This document shows, in pieces, positions 23,931 to 32,198 of a stretch of DNA of 32,198 nucleotides. A program made the position numbers and the translations under genes. Numbering within the stretch: position 1 is the stretch's first letter; each line of letters opens with the position of its first letter. Source of the stretch: Thiomargarita sp. (GTDB taxonomy: Bacteria; Pseudomonadota; Gammaproteobacteria; Beggiatoales; Beggiatoaceae); the NCBI GenBank assembly GCA_020720115.1, contig DYPD01000039.1, positions 1-32,198 on the forward strand. Reading direction: 5' to 3'. Under the pieces are notes generated by a model. The model was not told the origin of the DNA and searched no databases. It saw only the letters and a list, made by a program, of their open reading frames with translations.

Positions 23931-24842
23931 ATGCACGACTATGAAGAACGCATTGATGATATCGAAGTCATGTTAGGACGCATGATTATTGAAAACGACA
24001 AAGCACAGCGCCGCCAGGAAAAAACCCTGGCAGCCCTGGAAGCTTCAATTGACCGCTATGAAAAACAGGCGGAAAAACGCGCCGAATTAGAGCGGAAAGC
24101 ATTAGAAGAATGGCGCAAAACCTGGGAAAAAACCCAACAGGAAGAACGCCAGAATTGGCAAGAAAGACAACAGACAGATCAACTAAACTGGGCAAGAAAG
24201 CAAACGGAAGAGTACAAAAGCTGGAAAGAACAGCAAAACCAAGCACATCAGGAATGGATGCAAAAACACCAAGAAGAACAGCGTTCTTGGAAGGAAACAC
24301 AAAAAGAAGTGCATCGAGAGTGGGTAAAACAACAAGAAGAAGTGCATCAGCAGTGGGCTGCGAAATGGGCAGTAGAACGCAAAGCAGAACAACAGGCTTG
24401 GAATAAACGTTGGGGAGAACTCTCGGATAAAATGGGCACTTTTGTTGAAGACATAGTAGCGCCTAATATTCCGCGCATTGCCAAACAACTCTTTGATTGC
24501 GAAGAAATAGATGACTTTATGGTACGACGTACCGTGCGCAACAAAAAAGACCCCAGCAAGCGACGCGAATTTGATGTGATTGCTGTGTGCGGTGATAAAG
24601 TTTTGCTAAATGAAACCAAATCCAGTATTCGCCTTGAATACATAGATCGTTTTATTGAAATCTTACCGCAACTGCCTGATTATTTTCCTGAATATGCAAA
24701 TAAAACCCTAGTGCCGGTGTTTTCTTCATTGGGTATATCTCAGGATATAGTCAACTACCTCAGCAAGCATCGTATTTACGCATTAGCAATGGGTGATGAA
24801 AACATGCAGTTGCTCAATCAATCTTCAGTAGAAAACTATTGA
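23931..24842 (+). CDS. PD-(D/E)XK nuclease-like protein with tryptophan 11-residue repeats
   Basis: The 303-residue protein has an N-terminal coiled coil (residues about 1-165) and a C-terminal nuclease-like domain with the core REFDVIAVCGDKVLLNETKS: D215, E228 and K230. In the coil, tryptophan recurs every 11 residues at 65, 76, 87, 98, 109, 120, 131 and 142, with extra ones at 61, 146, 157 and 161. The domain is related in motif spacing to the heptad-coil proteins near 3-4 kb. GGAG 7 bases before the ATG at 23931 supports the start over an earlier in-frame one. It lies 61 bp after the binding protein and 18 bp before a membrane coiled-coil gene, ahead of smpB. Nuclease activity is inferred from motif only. 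Confidence 0.82.
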   Translation: MHDYEERIDDIEVMLGRMIIENDKAQRRQEKTLAALEASIDRYEKQAEKRAELERKALEEWRKTWEKTQQEERQNWQERQQTDQLNWARKQTEEYKSWKEQQNQAHQEWMQKHQEEQRSWKETQKEVHREWVKQQEEVHQQWAAKWAVERKAEQQAWNKRWGELSDKMGTFVEDIVAPNIPRIAKQLFDCEEIDDFMVRRTVRNKKDPSKRREFDVIAVCGDKVLLNETKSSIRLEYIDRFIEILPQLPDYFPEYANKTLVPVFSSLGISQDIVNYLSKHRIYALAMGDENMQLLNQSSVENY

Positions 24843-24860
24843 ACCAAGGATGAAAAAACC

Positions 24861-25694
24861 ATGTTAGCCTATCTCAAAGCCGCTTTTTGGTATCGTATCC
24901 CAGTGCCCGGGTTAGGCGCTTTACCGCTGAATGTTTTATTGTTCAGTGGATTGCTGATTCTCGGCTTGGGCGAATTTTCGCGTTTTGGTAATGCTGGCTT
25001 TTGGTTGCTGGCTGTTGGTTTAGAAGTGCTCTATTTATTTTGGTTGGCAACTAACAGCAGCTTTCAATCTTGGGTGGATGCGCAAGCTTACGAACAAGGC
25101 GAAGAACTGCGCTTAGGTGAATTAGAATGGCGGCGTAAAGCCATAGTTGCCAAACTCAATGTACAAAATCGCGGTAAATTTCAAGCATTGCAGCAAAAAA
25201 TCCAACGCATCAGCGATATAGAAACGAGCAATGGTGGCGAACGCTATTTGTTGGAAAGCAACAAGCTGGCACTACAAAAACTTCAATGGATGTATGCTAA
25301 GTTGCTGAGCGCGCAGGAAACTTTACTAGAACACCAAGATAAAGATCGGGGTCAACAATTGCGCCAGGAGATTCAAACCCTAGAAACAGAATTAGCACAA
25401 ACAGATTTAAGCCGCAGCGCAGAAGAATCTAAACAAGCTACGCTGGAAATTCTACAAAAGCGTCTTGCTAACCATGAACGCAGCCGGCAATACCAAGATG
25501 AAATCAATAGCGATCTAGCACGCATTGAAGCACAGGTTGAATTGGCATTAGAAAATGCGCGTTTAAGTGGTAAATCGGAAGCCATCAGCGACAATATCGG
25601 ATTAGTCAGTTCTTTTTTACAAGAAATGCAAACAGAGTTTGCTGATGATTATCAAAAAGACATCACAGATATTGATGAGTTATTTAAACACTAA
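24861..25694 (+). CDS. Membrane protein with long cytoplasmic coiled coil
   Basis: The 277-residue protein has two hydrophobic helices (about residues 20-40 and 46-66) and a long charged coiled coil (about 80-250, including [18 protein letters not shown] and [16 protein letters not shown]). AAGGATG precedes the ATG at fair spacing. It is 18 bp after the nuclease-like gene and 20 bp before smpB, so it belongs to this operon. I do not recognise a family; interaction with the coiled-coil nuclease upstream is possible but unproven. Confidence 0.78.
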   Translation: MLAYLKAAFWYRIPVPGLGALPLNVLLFSGLLILGLGEFSRFGNAGFWLLAVGLEVLYLFWLATNSSFQSWVDAQAYEQGEELRLGELEWRRKAIVAKLNVQNRGKFQALQQKIQRISDIETSNGGERYLLESNKLALQKLQWMYAKLLSAQETLLEHQDKDRGQQLRQEIQTLETELAQTDLSRSAEESKQATLEILQKRLANHERSRQYQDEINSDLARIEAQVELALENARLSGKSEAISDNIGLVSSFLQEMQTEFADDYQKDITDIDELFKH

Positions 25695-25714
25695 AAATCT
25701 TAGGTGAAACCATT

Positions 25715-26802
<1,088 letters not shown>

Positions 26803-26824
26803 GCGAGAAAAAGGAGAGAAACAC

Positions 26825-27424
26825 ATGCAAATGAAAGCAATGCAGTTAGGCAGCATACTGGTGATTGCGGCATTACTGCACGGCTGCGCTGCTGTCGTCA
26901 TTGGCGCCGCAGCGGCGGGTACGGGTGGTGCGGCTATGACCATGTTATCCGACCGACGGGCTGGCAATATCTCCACTCAAGATGATCAAATTGCCGAAAA
27001 TATCATCGCCCGCTTAAAACAAGACCCCAGCATTCCTGAAAATGCACGGGTGCAGGTGTTTTCTTTTAACCGCATTGTGTTATTAGCTGGTGAAACTCCA
27101 AAAGCCAGTTTACGCAACCAGATTGTCGAAATAGCCCGCGCTGTACCAGGTATTCGCAAGATTCATAATGAAATCATACTGGCAAAACCCCTCGCCAACA
27201 GCAGCCAAGAATACGACATGCAAATCCGCATTCGTGGCAGCGCCGCTTTATTTGCTTCTCCTAACGTCAGATCAAGCCAAGTGCATTTAACGGTTTCTAA
27301 CCAAGTTGTTTACGTCATGGGCTTGCTGACCCGTGCTGAAGCCAATGCTGCGATAGAGGTAGTGCGCAATCTTGATGGCGTAAAGAAAGTTGTTTCTCTG
27401 GTTGAATATGTGCGTTTTAAGTAA
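26825..27424 (+). CDS. dolP: BON-domain outer-membrane lipoprotein DolP (YraP)
   Basis: The 199-residue lipoprotein has the lipobox LLHGC (cysteine at about residue 20) with alanine after the cysteine, compatible with outer-membrane sorting. A Gly/Ala-rich linker precedes two BON domains (about residues 45-115 and 125-195; RVQVFSFNRIVLLAGETPKASLR and VHLTVSNQVVYVMGLLTRAEA). DolP helps keep the outer membrane intact and localises to division sites. AAGGAGAG precedes the ATG at 26825. The order diaA-dolP matches E. coli. Confidence 0.93.
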   Translation: MQMKAMQLGSILVIAALLHGCAAVVIGAAAAGTGGAAMTMLSDRRAGNISTQDDQIAENIIARLKQDPSIPENARVQVFSFNRIVLLAGETPKASLRNQIVEIARAVPGIRKIHNEIILAKPLANSSQEYDMQIRIRGSAALFASPNVRSSQVHLTVSNQVVYVMGLLTRAEANAAIEVVRNLDGVKKVVSLVEYVRFK

Positions 27425-27692
27425 CCAACCGCCATTACGCACTAAAAAACTGCTTAAGATTTTTCATGTATTTTTAAAATCAATAACTTGTGATTTTAAT
27501 GCGTGATTTTTTTGCATAAGCATTTGTTTTTATTTGGTTTTTATTCGCATCAAATCTACATAGCCATTTGCCTTCCTAATCGCTATGCCGGAGTGTCATA
27601 GAACAGTCACCAGGCATAGGTATGCTTTGCGGCTGCTATTTTATTTTTTTCATGCGCATTGGAAATACATGTAATAACGCGAGGAAATTGCT
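27425..27692. other. Intergenic region between dolP and the PhoX-family gene
   Basis: 268 bp, AT-rich in the first 120. I found no clear terminator after dolP. The downstream half holds the Pho-box-like element and -10 listed separately, then GAGGAAA as the ribosome-binding site of the PhoX gene. Confidence 0.5.
27593..27626 (+). promoter_or_regulatory. Pho-box-like operator with -10 element upstream of the phoX-like gene
   Basis: GTGTCAT (27593-27599), a 4-bp spacer AGAA, then CAGTCAC (27604-27610). These match the PhoB half-site CTGTCAT at 6 of 7 and 5 of 7 positions with the standard 11-bp repeat. Ten bases later lies TATGCT (27621-27626), a 4-of-6 -10 at the spacing seen in PhoB-activated promoters, where the Pho box replaces the -35. 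Phosphate-starvation control of a PhoX-family gene is biologically expected. Confidence 0.65.
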
Positions 27693-29630
27693 ATGCAAGA
27701 CACACCATTTAGAATGTTACCTATCACTGCGGCGATCATCGCGGCATTGGGTTTAAGTTTGAGTAGTTGCAGCGATGACGATGATGACGAACCTGCGGTC
27801 GTTGCCCCCAAAACCATCACTTCCGTTGATTTCACCGAAACCGCCATTCCCAGTGCGAAAGCTGATTTGGTGCGCAATATCACTACGTCCAAAGCGGTTT
27901 ATACCTACAGCGACGGTAGCAAAGCTGAGTTTCCGCTGAACTATACCAGCCTGTTTAAAACCACCGATAAAGTCGCGGGCGGTGCCAACGAAGCAGCGCG
28001 TTTGTACGACATGAACATGCAGCCGCTGTTTGACCTTAATGGCGATCCCGTAGTCGCGGAAACCCCTGATTCTAATAGCTTACTGAACGTAGGCGGCAAG
28101 CTGTTTTTAGTGACGCATTTTGAGTACGACAATATTCTGGCGAATGGTAAAGTTGCCTACAAAGTGGAAAACTGGTATTCGCGGATGCCGATGAGCATGG
28201 CGCTGACCAGCATCGCGCAAGGCAGCGACGGCAAACTGAGTGCGACGGCACAAAAGCCAATTGATTTCTCCAGCGTCAATGGTTTATGGATTCCTTGCTT
28301 TGGCTCGCAAACCCCGTGGAATACCCACTTTGGTTCAGAAGAAGACTATGACATGTACTTTGTCAAAACCGCTCAAGGGCAATACGGCAGCACCACCGTC
28401 GCTGGTTTGAAAGCCATGACCGAGGTGTATTTCAAAAACACCAAACAAGCCAATCCCTATCACTACGGTTACATCACCGAAGTGAAAGTCAACGCCGACA
28501 GCAGCACCCAAGTCACCAAGCATTACAACATCGGACACGGTACTTGGGAAATGGCGAAAATTATGCCTGACCAACGCACCATTTATTTTGGCGATGACGG
28601 CGGCAACGTGCTGATGGCGATGTTTGTGGCAGATAAAGCAGCGGATTTGTCCGCAGGTACGATTTACGCGGCGGTGTGGAATCAAACCGACGATAAAAAC
28701 GGCGGCACGGCAAATTTAAGCTGGATTAAACTCGGTCACGGCACCCATGCTGAAGCCAAAGCACTGATTGATAAAGGTATTACCTTCTGGGATATTTTCG
28801 ACACCACGACCGCTGAAGCCACCCCCGATTGGGCAGCACAAGGTTATAAAGCGATTCGTGCGGGTCAATCTACCACCGAATATGTGCGTCTCAAAGCCGG
28901 TCAAGAAAAAGCCGCGATGTTCCTCGAAACCCGTCGTTACGCCGCATACTTGGGCGCAACCACTGAGTTCAACAAAATGGAAGGTATCGCGGTCAATGCT
29001 AAAGACAAAAAACTTTACATGGCAATGTCTTACATTGACGGCGGCATGAAAGCCGACGCGACTGGTCCAGTGGATCACATCAAAGTAGCGAAGCTGAATG
29101 CGGGCGGCACTTATGAAATCGGCTTAGCCAGCGGTCAAAAAGACAGCAGCGGCGCGGCGATTAACAGCGATTGGGTAGGCATGGCCATGCACATCCCCGC
29201 TGCCTTAGTCGGTGAAGACATTGCAGCGGACGCGGCAGGCAACACAGCAAATCCAACAAAAGTCGGCAACCCCGACAATATTTTCTTTGCTGAAAAAATG
29301 CGTACCCTGTTCATCGGCGAAGACTCAGGCACACACGCCAACAACATGGTGTGGGCGTACAATGTTGACACTAAAAAGCTGACCCGCATCATGCACCTCG
29401 CCAGCGGCGCGGAATCCACTGGCTTGCAAGTGGTGGAAAACATGAACGGTCACGCTTACATCATGAGCAACAACCAGCATCAAGGCGATTGGGTCAGTGC
29501 CATGCCCGCCGCGCTGAAAGCGGAATTGGAAGCTGAAGCCAAAGCGCAATACGGCGTGAACCAACACGGTACGCCAAACTTCTATCTAGAAGCGCATGTT
29601 GGCTATCTCGGCGGGATGCCGGGGCTGTAA
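27693..29630 (+). CDS. PhoX-family (DUF839) lipoprotein phosphatase
   Basis: The 645-residue protein is a probable lipoprotein (LSLSSC, cysteine at about residue 26, then an Asp-rich linker). It belongs to the PhoX/DUF839 family of calcium- and iron-dependent alkaline phosphatases with a beta-propeller fold. Family features are TPWNTHFGSEEDYDMYF, YHYGYITEV, GHGTWEMAKIMPDQRTIYFGDDGG, KMEGIAVNAKDKKLYMAMSYID and LFIGEDSGTHANNMVWAYN. PhoX enzymes release phosphate from organic esters outside the cytoplasm. GAGGAAA precedes the ATG. A Pho-box-like promoter upstream and an intrinsic terminator downstream define it as a single-gene unit. Substrate range is not shown by sequence. Confidence 0.9.
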   Translation: MQDTPFRMLPITAAIIAALGLSLSSCSDDDDDEPAVVAPKTITSVDFTETAIPSAKADLVRNITTSKAVYTYSDGSKAEFPLNYTSLFKTTDKVAGGANEAARLYDMNMQPLFDLNGDPVVAETPDSNSLLNVGGKLFLVTHFEYDNILANGKVAYKVENWYSRMPMSMALTSIAQGSDGKLSATAQKPIDFSSVNGLWIPCFGSQTPWNTHFGSEEDYDMYFVKTAQGQYGSTTVAGLKAMTEVYFKNTKQANPYHYGYITEVKVNADSSTQVTKHYNIGHGTWEMAKIMPDQRTIYFGDDGGNVLMAMFVADKAADLSAGTIYAAVWNQTDDKNGGTANLSWIKLGHGTHAEAKALIDKGITFWDIFDTTTAEATPDWAAQGYKAIRAGQSTTEYVRLKAGQEKAAMFLETRRYAAYLGATTEFNKMEGIAVNAKDKKLYMAMSYIDGGMKADATGPVDHIKVAKLNAGGTYEIGLASGQKDSSGAAINSDWVGMAMHIPAALVGEDIAADAAGNTANPTKVGNPDNIFFAEKMRTLFIGEDSGTHANNMVWAYNVDTKKLTRIMHLASGAESTGLQVVENMNGHAYIMSNNQHQGDWVSAMPAALKAELEAEAKAQYGVNQHGTPNFYLEAHVGYLGGMPGL

Positions 29631-29655
29631 TGATTTATTGATGTATCGCTGATTG

Positions 29656-29694
29656 AAGCCTCGTTACTGTTCTTAATGGTAACTGGGCTTTTTT
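29656..29694 (+). terminator. Intrinsic terminator after the PhoX-family gene
   Basis: AAGCC (29656-29660) pairs with GGCTT (29686-29690) and GTTAC (29663-29667) with GTAAC (29679-29683), with a small internal mismatch between the two stems. A run of T follows. It ends the PhoX transcript and separates it from the cytochrome-like gene. Confidence 0.8.
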
Positions 29695-29715
29695 AATGGG
29701 ATTTTAGGAAAATTG

Positions 29716-29755
29716 TTGTAGGGGCAGAAAATTTTCTGCCCCTCTGCCCCTACAA
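29716..29755. repeat. Nested inverted repeat (REP/MITE-like) before the cytochrome-like gene
   Basis: TTGTAGGGGCAGA (29716-29728) is the exact reverse complement of 29743-29755, giving a 13-bp stem with a 14-nt loop. Inside, GGGGCAGAAAA and its complement form a perfect 22-bp palindrome at 29721-29742. The two pairings are mutually exclusive. It resembles short interspersed GGGGCAG repeats. No second copy was noticed in this window. Confidence 0.75.
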
Positions 29756-29784
29756 TTTTCGTTTGATATTTTCTAGGAGGACGT

Positions 29785-31794
29785 ATGATGTTAAAGGGAA
29801 AAAATAGGGTTTGGACATTGCTTATCGCCGCCCTACTACACGGCTGCGGCGGCAGCGACGACGAAACCACGCCTGTTGTCCCACCTGCGGCGGAAAAAAC
29901 CCCGCTGCTCGGCGAGTTAATCAACCGCACCACCTTTGCCAATCCCTACGCCCACATTCCCGCGCAATGCTATATCGAAACATCCGGCGGCACACAAAAC
30001 GCCTGCTTATTCTGCCACAGCAACGGCGCATTCAAACTTGGCTTAGGCAACAACAACCCGCAAGCGGGCTATGAACCCATCGTCGGCAATTTGCAACTAG
30101 AGTACGCCTTCGTCGCGCTCAATTATCCGCATGTCGTCAACGGTAGCCGGATGCCTTGGGAAAACACCTTGCAGCCAGAAAAACTCCGTGCTGCCCTGCG
30201 ACAAACTCAGGGCGCGAACAGTGACCCCGCTACTTGGGATATGCAACGCTACATCCGCGAAGACAACTGGAGCGCGGCGTACCAACAGCGCCCCGCTTCG
30301 CCGCTAGACTGGGACAGCGGCATAGACAGCCCGTTTCGACTCTTTCCCGGTCTCGACCCCGCTGATTTACCCGCCGATGCCGACGGCTTTATACGCAGCA
30401 ACAAAGCGCAAAACGGACACTTTCACGACGGACAGGGCTACCAAACCGGTTGGCGAGCGGTCAACTTCATGCCCTACGGCATTTTCACGCCGCATTCAGG
30501 CAGCGTGTCCGGCATTTACCTGCGCTTGCCGAAAATTTTCATGCAAAACGCCCAAGAACAATTCGATTTAGCGATTTATCAAGCCAATCTGGATTTAGTC
30601 GCCCGCGCCATACAAGACCGCCTGCGTGACGACGACAAAACCTACCAAGGCGCGGCGACTAAAATAACCGTACAACGCGGCTTATACCCGCTCGGCACTG
30701 AGATTGCCCACCCGCTGCACTATGTAGATGTCGCCGCCGACGGTACAGACCCCAACATCAGCCCCTTCCCCGGCACCCGCTCGCGGCGCGTCAAAGAAAT
30801 CCGCTACATGTACAAATACCAAGCCTACGACCCCACCGCCGTTGCACCCGGCAACAAAAGCGAAACCGCACCGATTTACGCCCACCGCCAACAAGGTTGG
30901 ATAGACAACGGCGCAGGCTGGTATCTCGCGGGCTACATCGAAGCCGCCGACGGCGCGTTACGCCCCCAAACGCCCAGTGAACTGACCCAATGCGTCGGCT
31001 GTCACAGCGGCAACGTGTACCAAGCAGGCGCAATCCACGCACCGATGAACTCCGGCACCGGCAACACCATAGACAGCACCTGGAGCTTCCCGCGCCAATG
31101 GCGTGACGGCGGCTGGGCGGAAATGAACTATTTTGGCTATCGCGCCGACCGCCAAGCCAGCGCCGATAACACGCCTGGCGCGGCAACCAGAACCGGCGAT
31201 CCCATCAATCGCGGACACCGACAAGGCGAATTCAAATTCTTCCTCGATCACGTCGTCGGCGCGAGCTTATACGGCGACATGCCCGACGCAATGGAAACCT
31301 TTTTAGCCGCACAGATTCAAACGGCGAAAGGTTACAGCACCCACTGGTTGCCGCTAGACACCCGCAGCGCAGAAAGCCTACTTGCCAGCCAACAACAACG
31401 CCTACGCCTGATACGAGAACTGACCCAAGGCGGCGACTACCTAGATACCCAAGGACACATCCAAGCGGCACTCCTCTACCCGCCGCAACGCGCCAGCCTT
31501 GACGGTGCGGCACGCTACCGCCAAGTCGTCGTCACACAACGCTACGACCTCGGCAAAGACGTATTTCCCGACACCCCCTTCACCCTCCGCTACTACCGCC
31601 GCTCGCCAGAAGCGTTCAGCCACCAAGACGGACGCGCCTACCAACTCGGCGAAATCATCACCGACCGCCCGATTGACACCGAACCGACCCGCTTCACCTA
31701 CGGCTACGGCATAGACAAAACCCTCATTGACGAAAACCGACCCTTTGACCAAGGCGGCACCTACTACGCCGACTACGTGCCGTTATTGGAATAA
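29785..31794 (+). CDS. Cytochrome c-like lipoprotein with two CxxCH heme motifs
   Basis: The 669-residue lipoprotein has the lipobox ALLHGC (cysteine at about residue 21) and two c-type heme-binding motifs, CLFCH (about residue 74) and CVGCH (about residue 405). The rest is a large domain that I do not recognise, with HFHDGQGYQTGWRAVNFMPYGIFTP and repeated Arg/Tyr/Asp-rich segments. It should sit in the periplasm or on the outer membrane and carry two covalent hemes. A perfect AGGAGG lies upstream with two tandem ATG codons; the second (29788) has the better spacing. Base composition is strikingly GC- and C-rich compared with neighbours. An electron-transfer or oxidase role is inference. Confidence 0.85.
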   Translation: MMLKGKNRVWTLLIAALLHGCGGSDDETTPVVPPAAEKTPLLGELINRTTFANPYAHIPAQCYIETSGGTQNACLFCHSNGAFKLGLGNNNPQAGYEPIVGNLQLEYAFVALNYPHVVNGSRMPWENTLQPEKLRAALRQTQGANSDPATWDMQRYIREDNWSAAYQQRPASPLDWDSGIDSPFRLFPGLDPADLPADADGFIRSNKAQNGHFHDGQGYQTGWRAVNFMPYGIFTPHSGSVSGIYLRLPKIFMQNAQEQFDLAIYQANLDLVARAIQDRLRDDDKTYQGAATKITVQRGLYPLGTEIAHPLHYVDVAADGTDPNISPFPGTRSRRVKEIRYMYKYQAYDPTAVAPGNKSETAPIYAHRQQGWIDNGAGWYLAGYIEAADGALRPQTPSELTQCVGCHSGNVYQAGAIHAPMNSGTGNTIDSTWSFPRQWRDGGWAEMNYFGYRADRQASADNTPGAATRTGDPINRGHRQGEFKFFLDHVVGASLYGDMPDAMETFLAAQIQTAKGYSTHWLPLDTRSAESLLASQQQRLRLIRELTQGGDYLDTQGHIQAALLYPPQRASLDGAARYRQVVVTQRYDLGKDVFPDTPFTLRYYRRSPEAFSHQDGRAYQLGEIITDRPIDTEPTRFTYGYGIDKTLIDENRPFDQGGTYYADYVPLLE

Positions 31795-31800
31795 AAGCAA

Positions 31801-31836
31801 AAGCAAGGAGACGCATCCCTCCGCGTTGCCTTTTTC
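31801..31836 (+). terminator. Probable terminator after the cytochrome-like gene
   Basis: AAGG-AG-ACGC (31805-31814), an 8-nt loop, then GCGT-TG-CCTT followed by T residues. The stem has two 4-bp helices around a 2x2 mismatch, then TTTTT. It lies just after the stop codon, so termination is plausible although the hairpin is imperfect. Confidence 0.5.
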
Positions 31837-31875
31837 CTTATGTCCCATGACGCTATCGCTTATGCGACCTATACG

Positions 31876-31918
31876 GGTTATTGCAAACGTAAAAAATTTT
31901 GTTATAGTGGCAATAACC
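31876..31918 (+). promoter_or_regulatory. Promoter overlapped by a 9-bp inverted repeat (candidate operator)
   Basis: TTGCAA (31881-31886), a 16-bp spacer and TATAGT (31903-31908) form a good sigma70-like promoter. GGTTATTGC (31876-31884) and GCAATAACC (31910-31918) are exact inverted copies flanking it. The arms overlap the -35 and lie just after the -10, as expected for a repressor-controlled promoter. It faces the ORF starting at 32021. Confidence 0.45.
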
Positions 31919-32020
31919 TGTATTTAATGGAGTTTATGTTGATGCAGGGAATTTTTAGAAATTTATAGACCGCAAATGTGGTCGAATTCAAAGTTAGGTT
32001 GAAAAAAGAGAAATTCCAAT

Positions 32021-32198
32021 GAATAGAATTGGGTTACTTAATGTTCTTAAGTCTCTGTCTAGACCGCAATTGCTTGAAGTGGTTTTTACTTTAGAATCTG
32101 AGCATAATGGACTTAGCCCGGTAGGGTGGGCAAAATGTCGCGGCATACGCATCAACTTAAGCCCGCGTCATTTTATCCCTCATGACGTCTGCGATGCG
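32021..32198 (+). CDS. Start of an unidentified ORF running off the window
   Basis: Translation from the ATG at 32021 stays open to the window end (59 residues). The first part, MNRIGLLNVLKSLSRPQLLE followed by VVFTLESEHNG, resembles the small helical death-like or effector-associated domains that begin large signalling or protease proteins in filamentous bacteria. I cannot prove this. After about residue 36 the DNA (GTAGGGTGGGCAAA) looks like an interspersed repeat. The gene may therefore be interrupted. AAGAGA lies upstream as a weak ribosome-binding site. Confidence 0.35.

Noticed and set aside
30682-31752. Several long minus-strand open frames opposite the cytochrome-like gene
   Set aside because: High GC removes stop codons in other frames. 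The predicted proteins are low-complexity and the plus-strand gene has a signal peptide, CxxCH motifs and a perfect ribosome-binding site.

Overview
The window looks like chromosomal DNA of a gammaproteobacterium. The evidence is a type II secretion-type gspL/gspM/gspE block, hemXY, hisB-hisH, smpB and the diaA-dolP pair, all in the gammaproteobacterial style. Moderate GC, many coiled-coil PD-(D/E)XK-type proteins and an AAA_35-like ATPase-nuclease suggest a filamentous sulfur bacterium (Thiotrichales/Beggiatoales-like). That placement is inferred from gene families, not from a marker gene. No rRNA, tRNA, CRISPR array or transposase gene was seen.

Layout. 64-5367 (minus): a probable six-gene operon running gspL-like, two nearly identical PD-(D/E)XK/coiled-coil genes, gspM/pilO-like, gspE and a TrkA-type RCK protein. 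5627-5845 (plus): a possible small membrane protein. 5877-9143 (minus): nadK, then overlapping hemX-hemY. 9296-11634 (plus): hrcA, a methionine-rich membrane coiled-coil protein and a family 5-like uracil-DNA glycosylase, closed by a clear intrinsic terminator. 11763-14864 (minus): a large secreted beta-propeller protein. 15144-19514 (plus): a YqiJ-like/flotillin (YqiK-like) pair with an ATPase-nuclease gene between them. 19596-21044: a DUF4124-type exported protein and a membrane protein with a Pro-Gln repeat. 21051-22289: hisB-hisH, closed by a terminator. 22682-27424: an anchored solute-binding protein, a nuclease-like protein with a tryptophan-every-11 coiled coil, a membrane coiled-coil protein, smpB, diaA and dolP, closely spaced. 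27693-31794: a PhoX-family lipoprotein behind a convincing Pho-box-like promoter, then a two-heme-motif cytochrome-like lipoprotein with clearly higher GC. 31795-32198: a terminator-like element, a promoter overlapped by an inverted repeat, and the start of an unidentified ORF that runs off the window.

The strongest candidate for something undescribed is the set of four genes carrying the same nuclease-core spacing (D, 12 residues, E-x-K). They sit inside three otherwise ordinary operons (secretion, flotillin, smpB). Three of the four carry N-terminal coiled coils of two different periodicities: 7-residue repeats in the tandem pair, 11-residue tryptophan repeats in the third. The fourth carries a P-loop ATPase. 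The tandem pair is almost identical in DNA and differs mainly by exactly three 21-bp repeat units, so it is a recent duplication or is under gene conversion.
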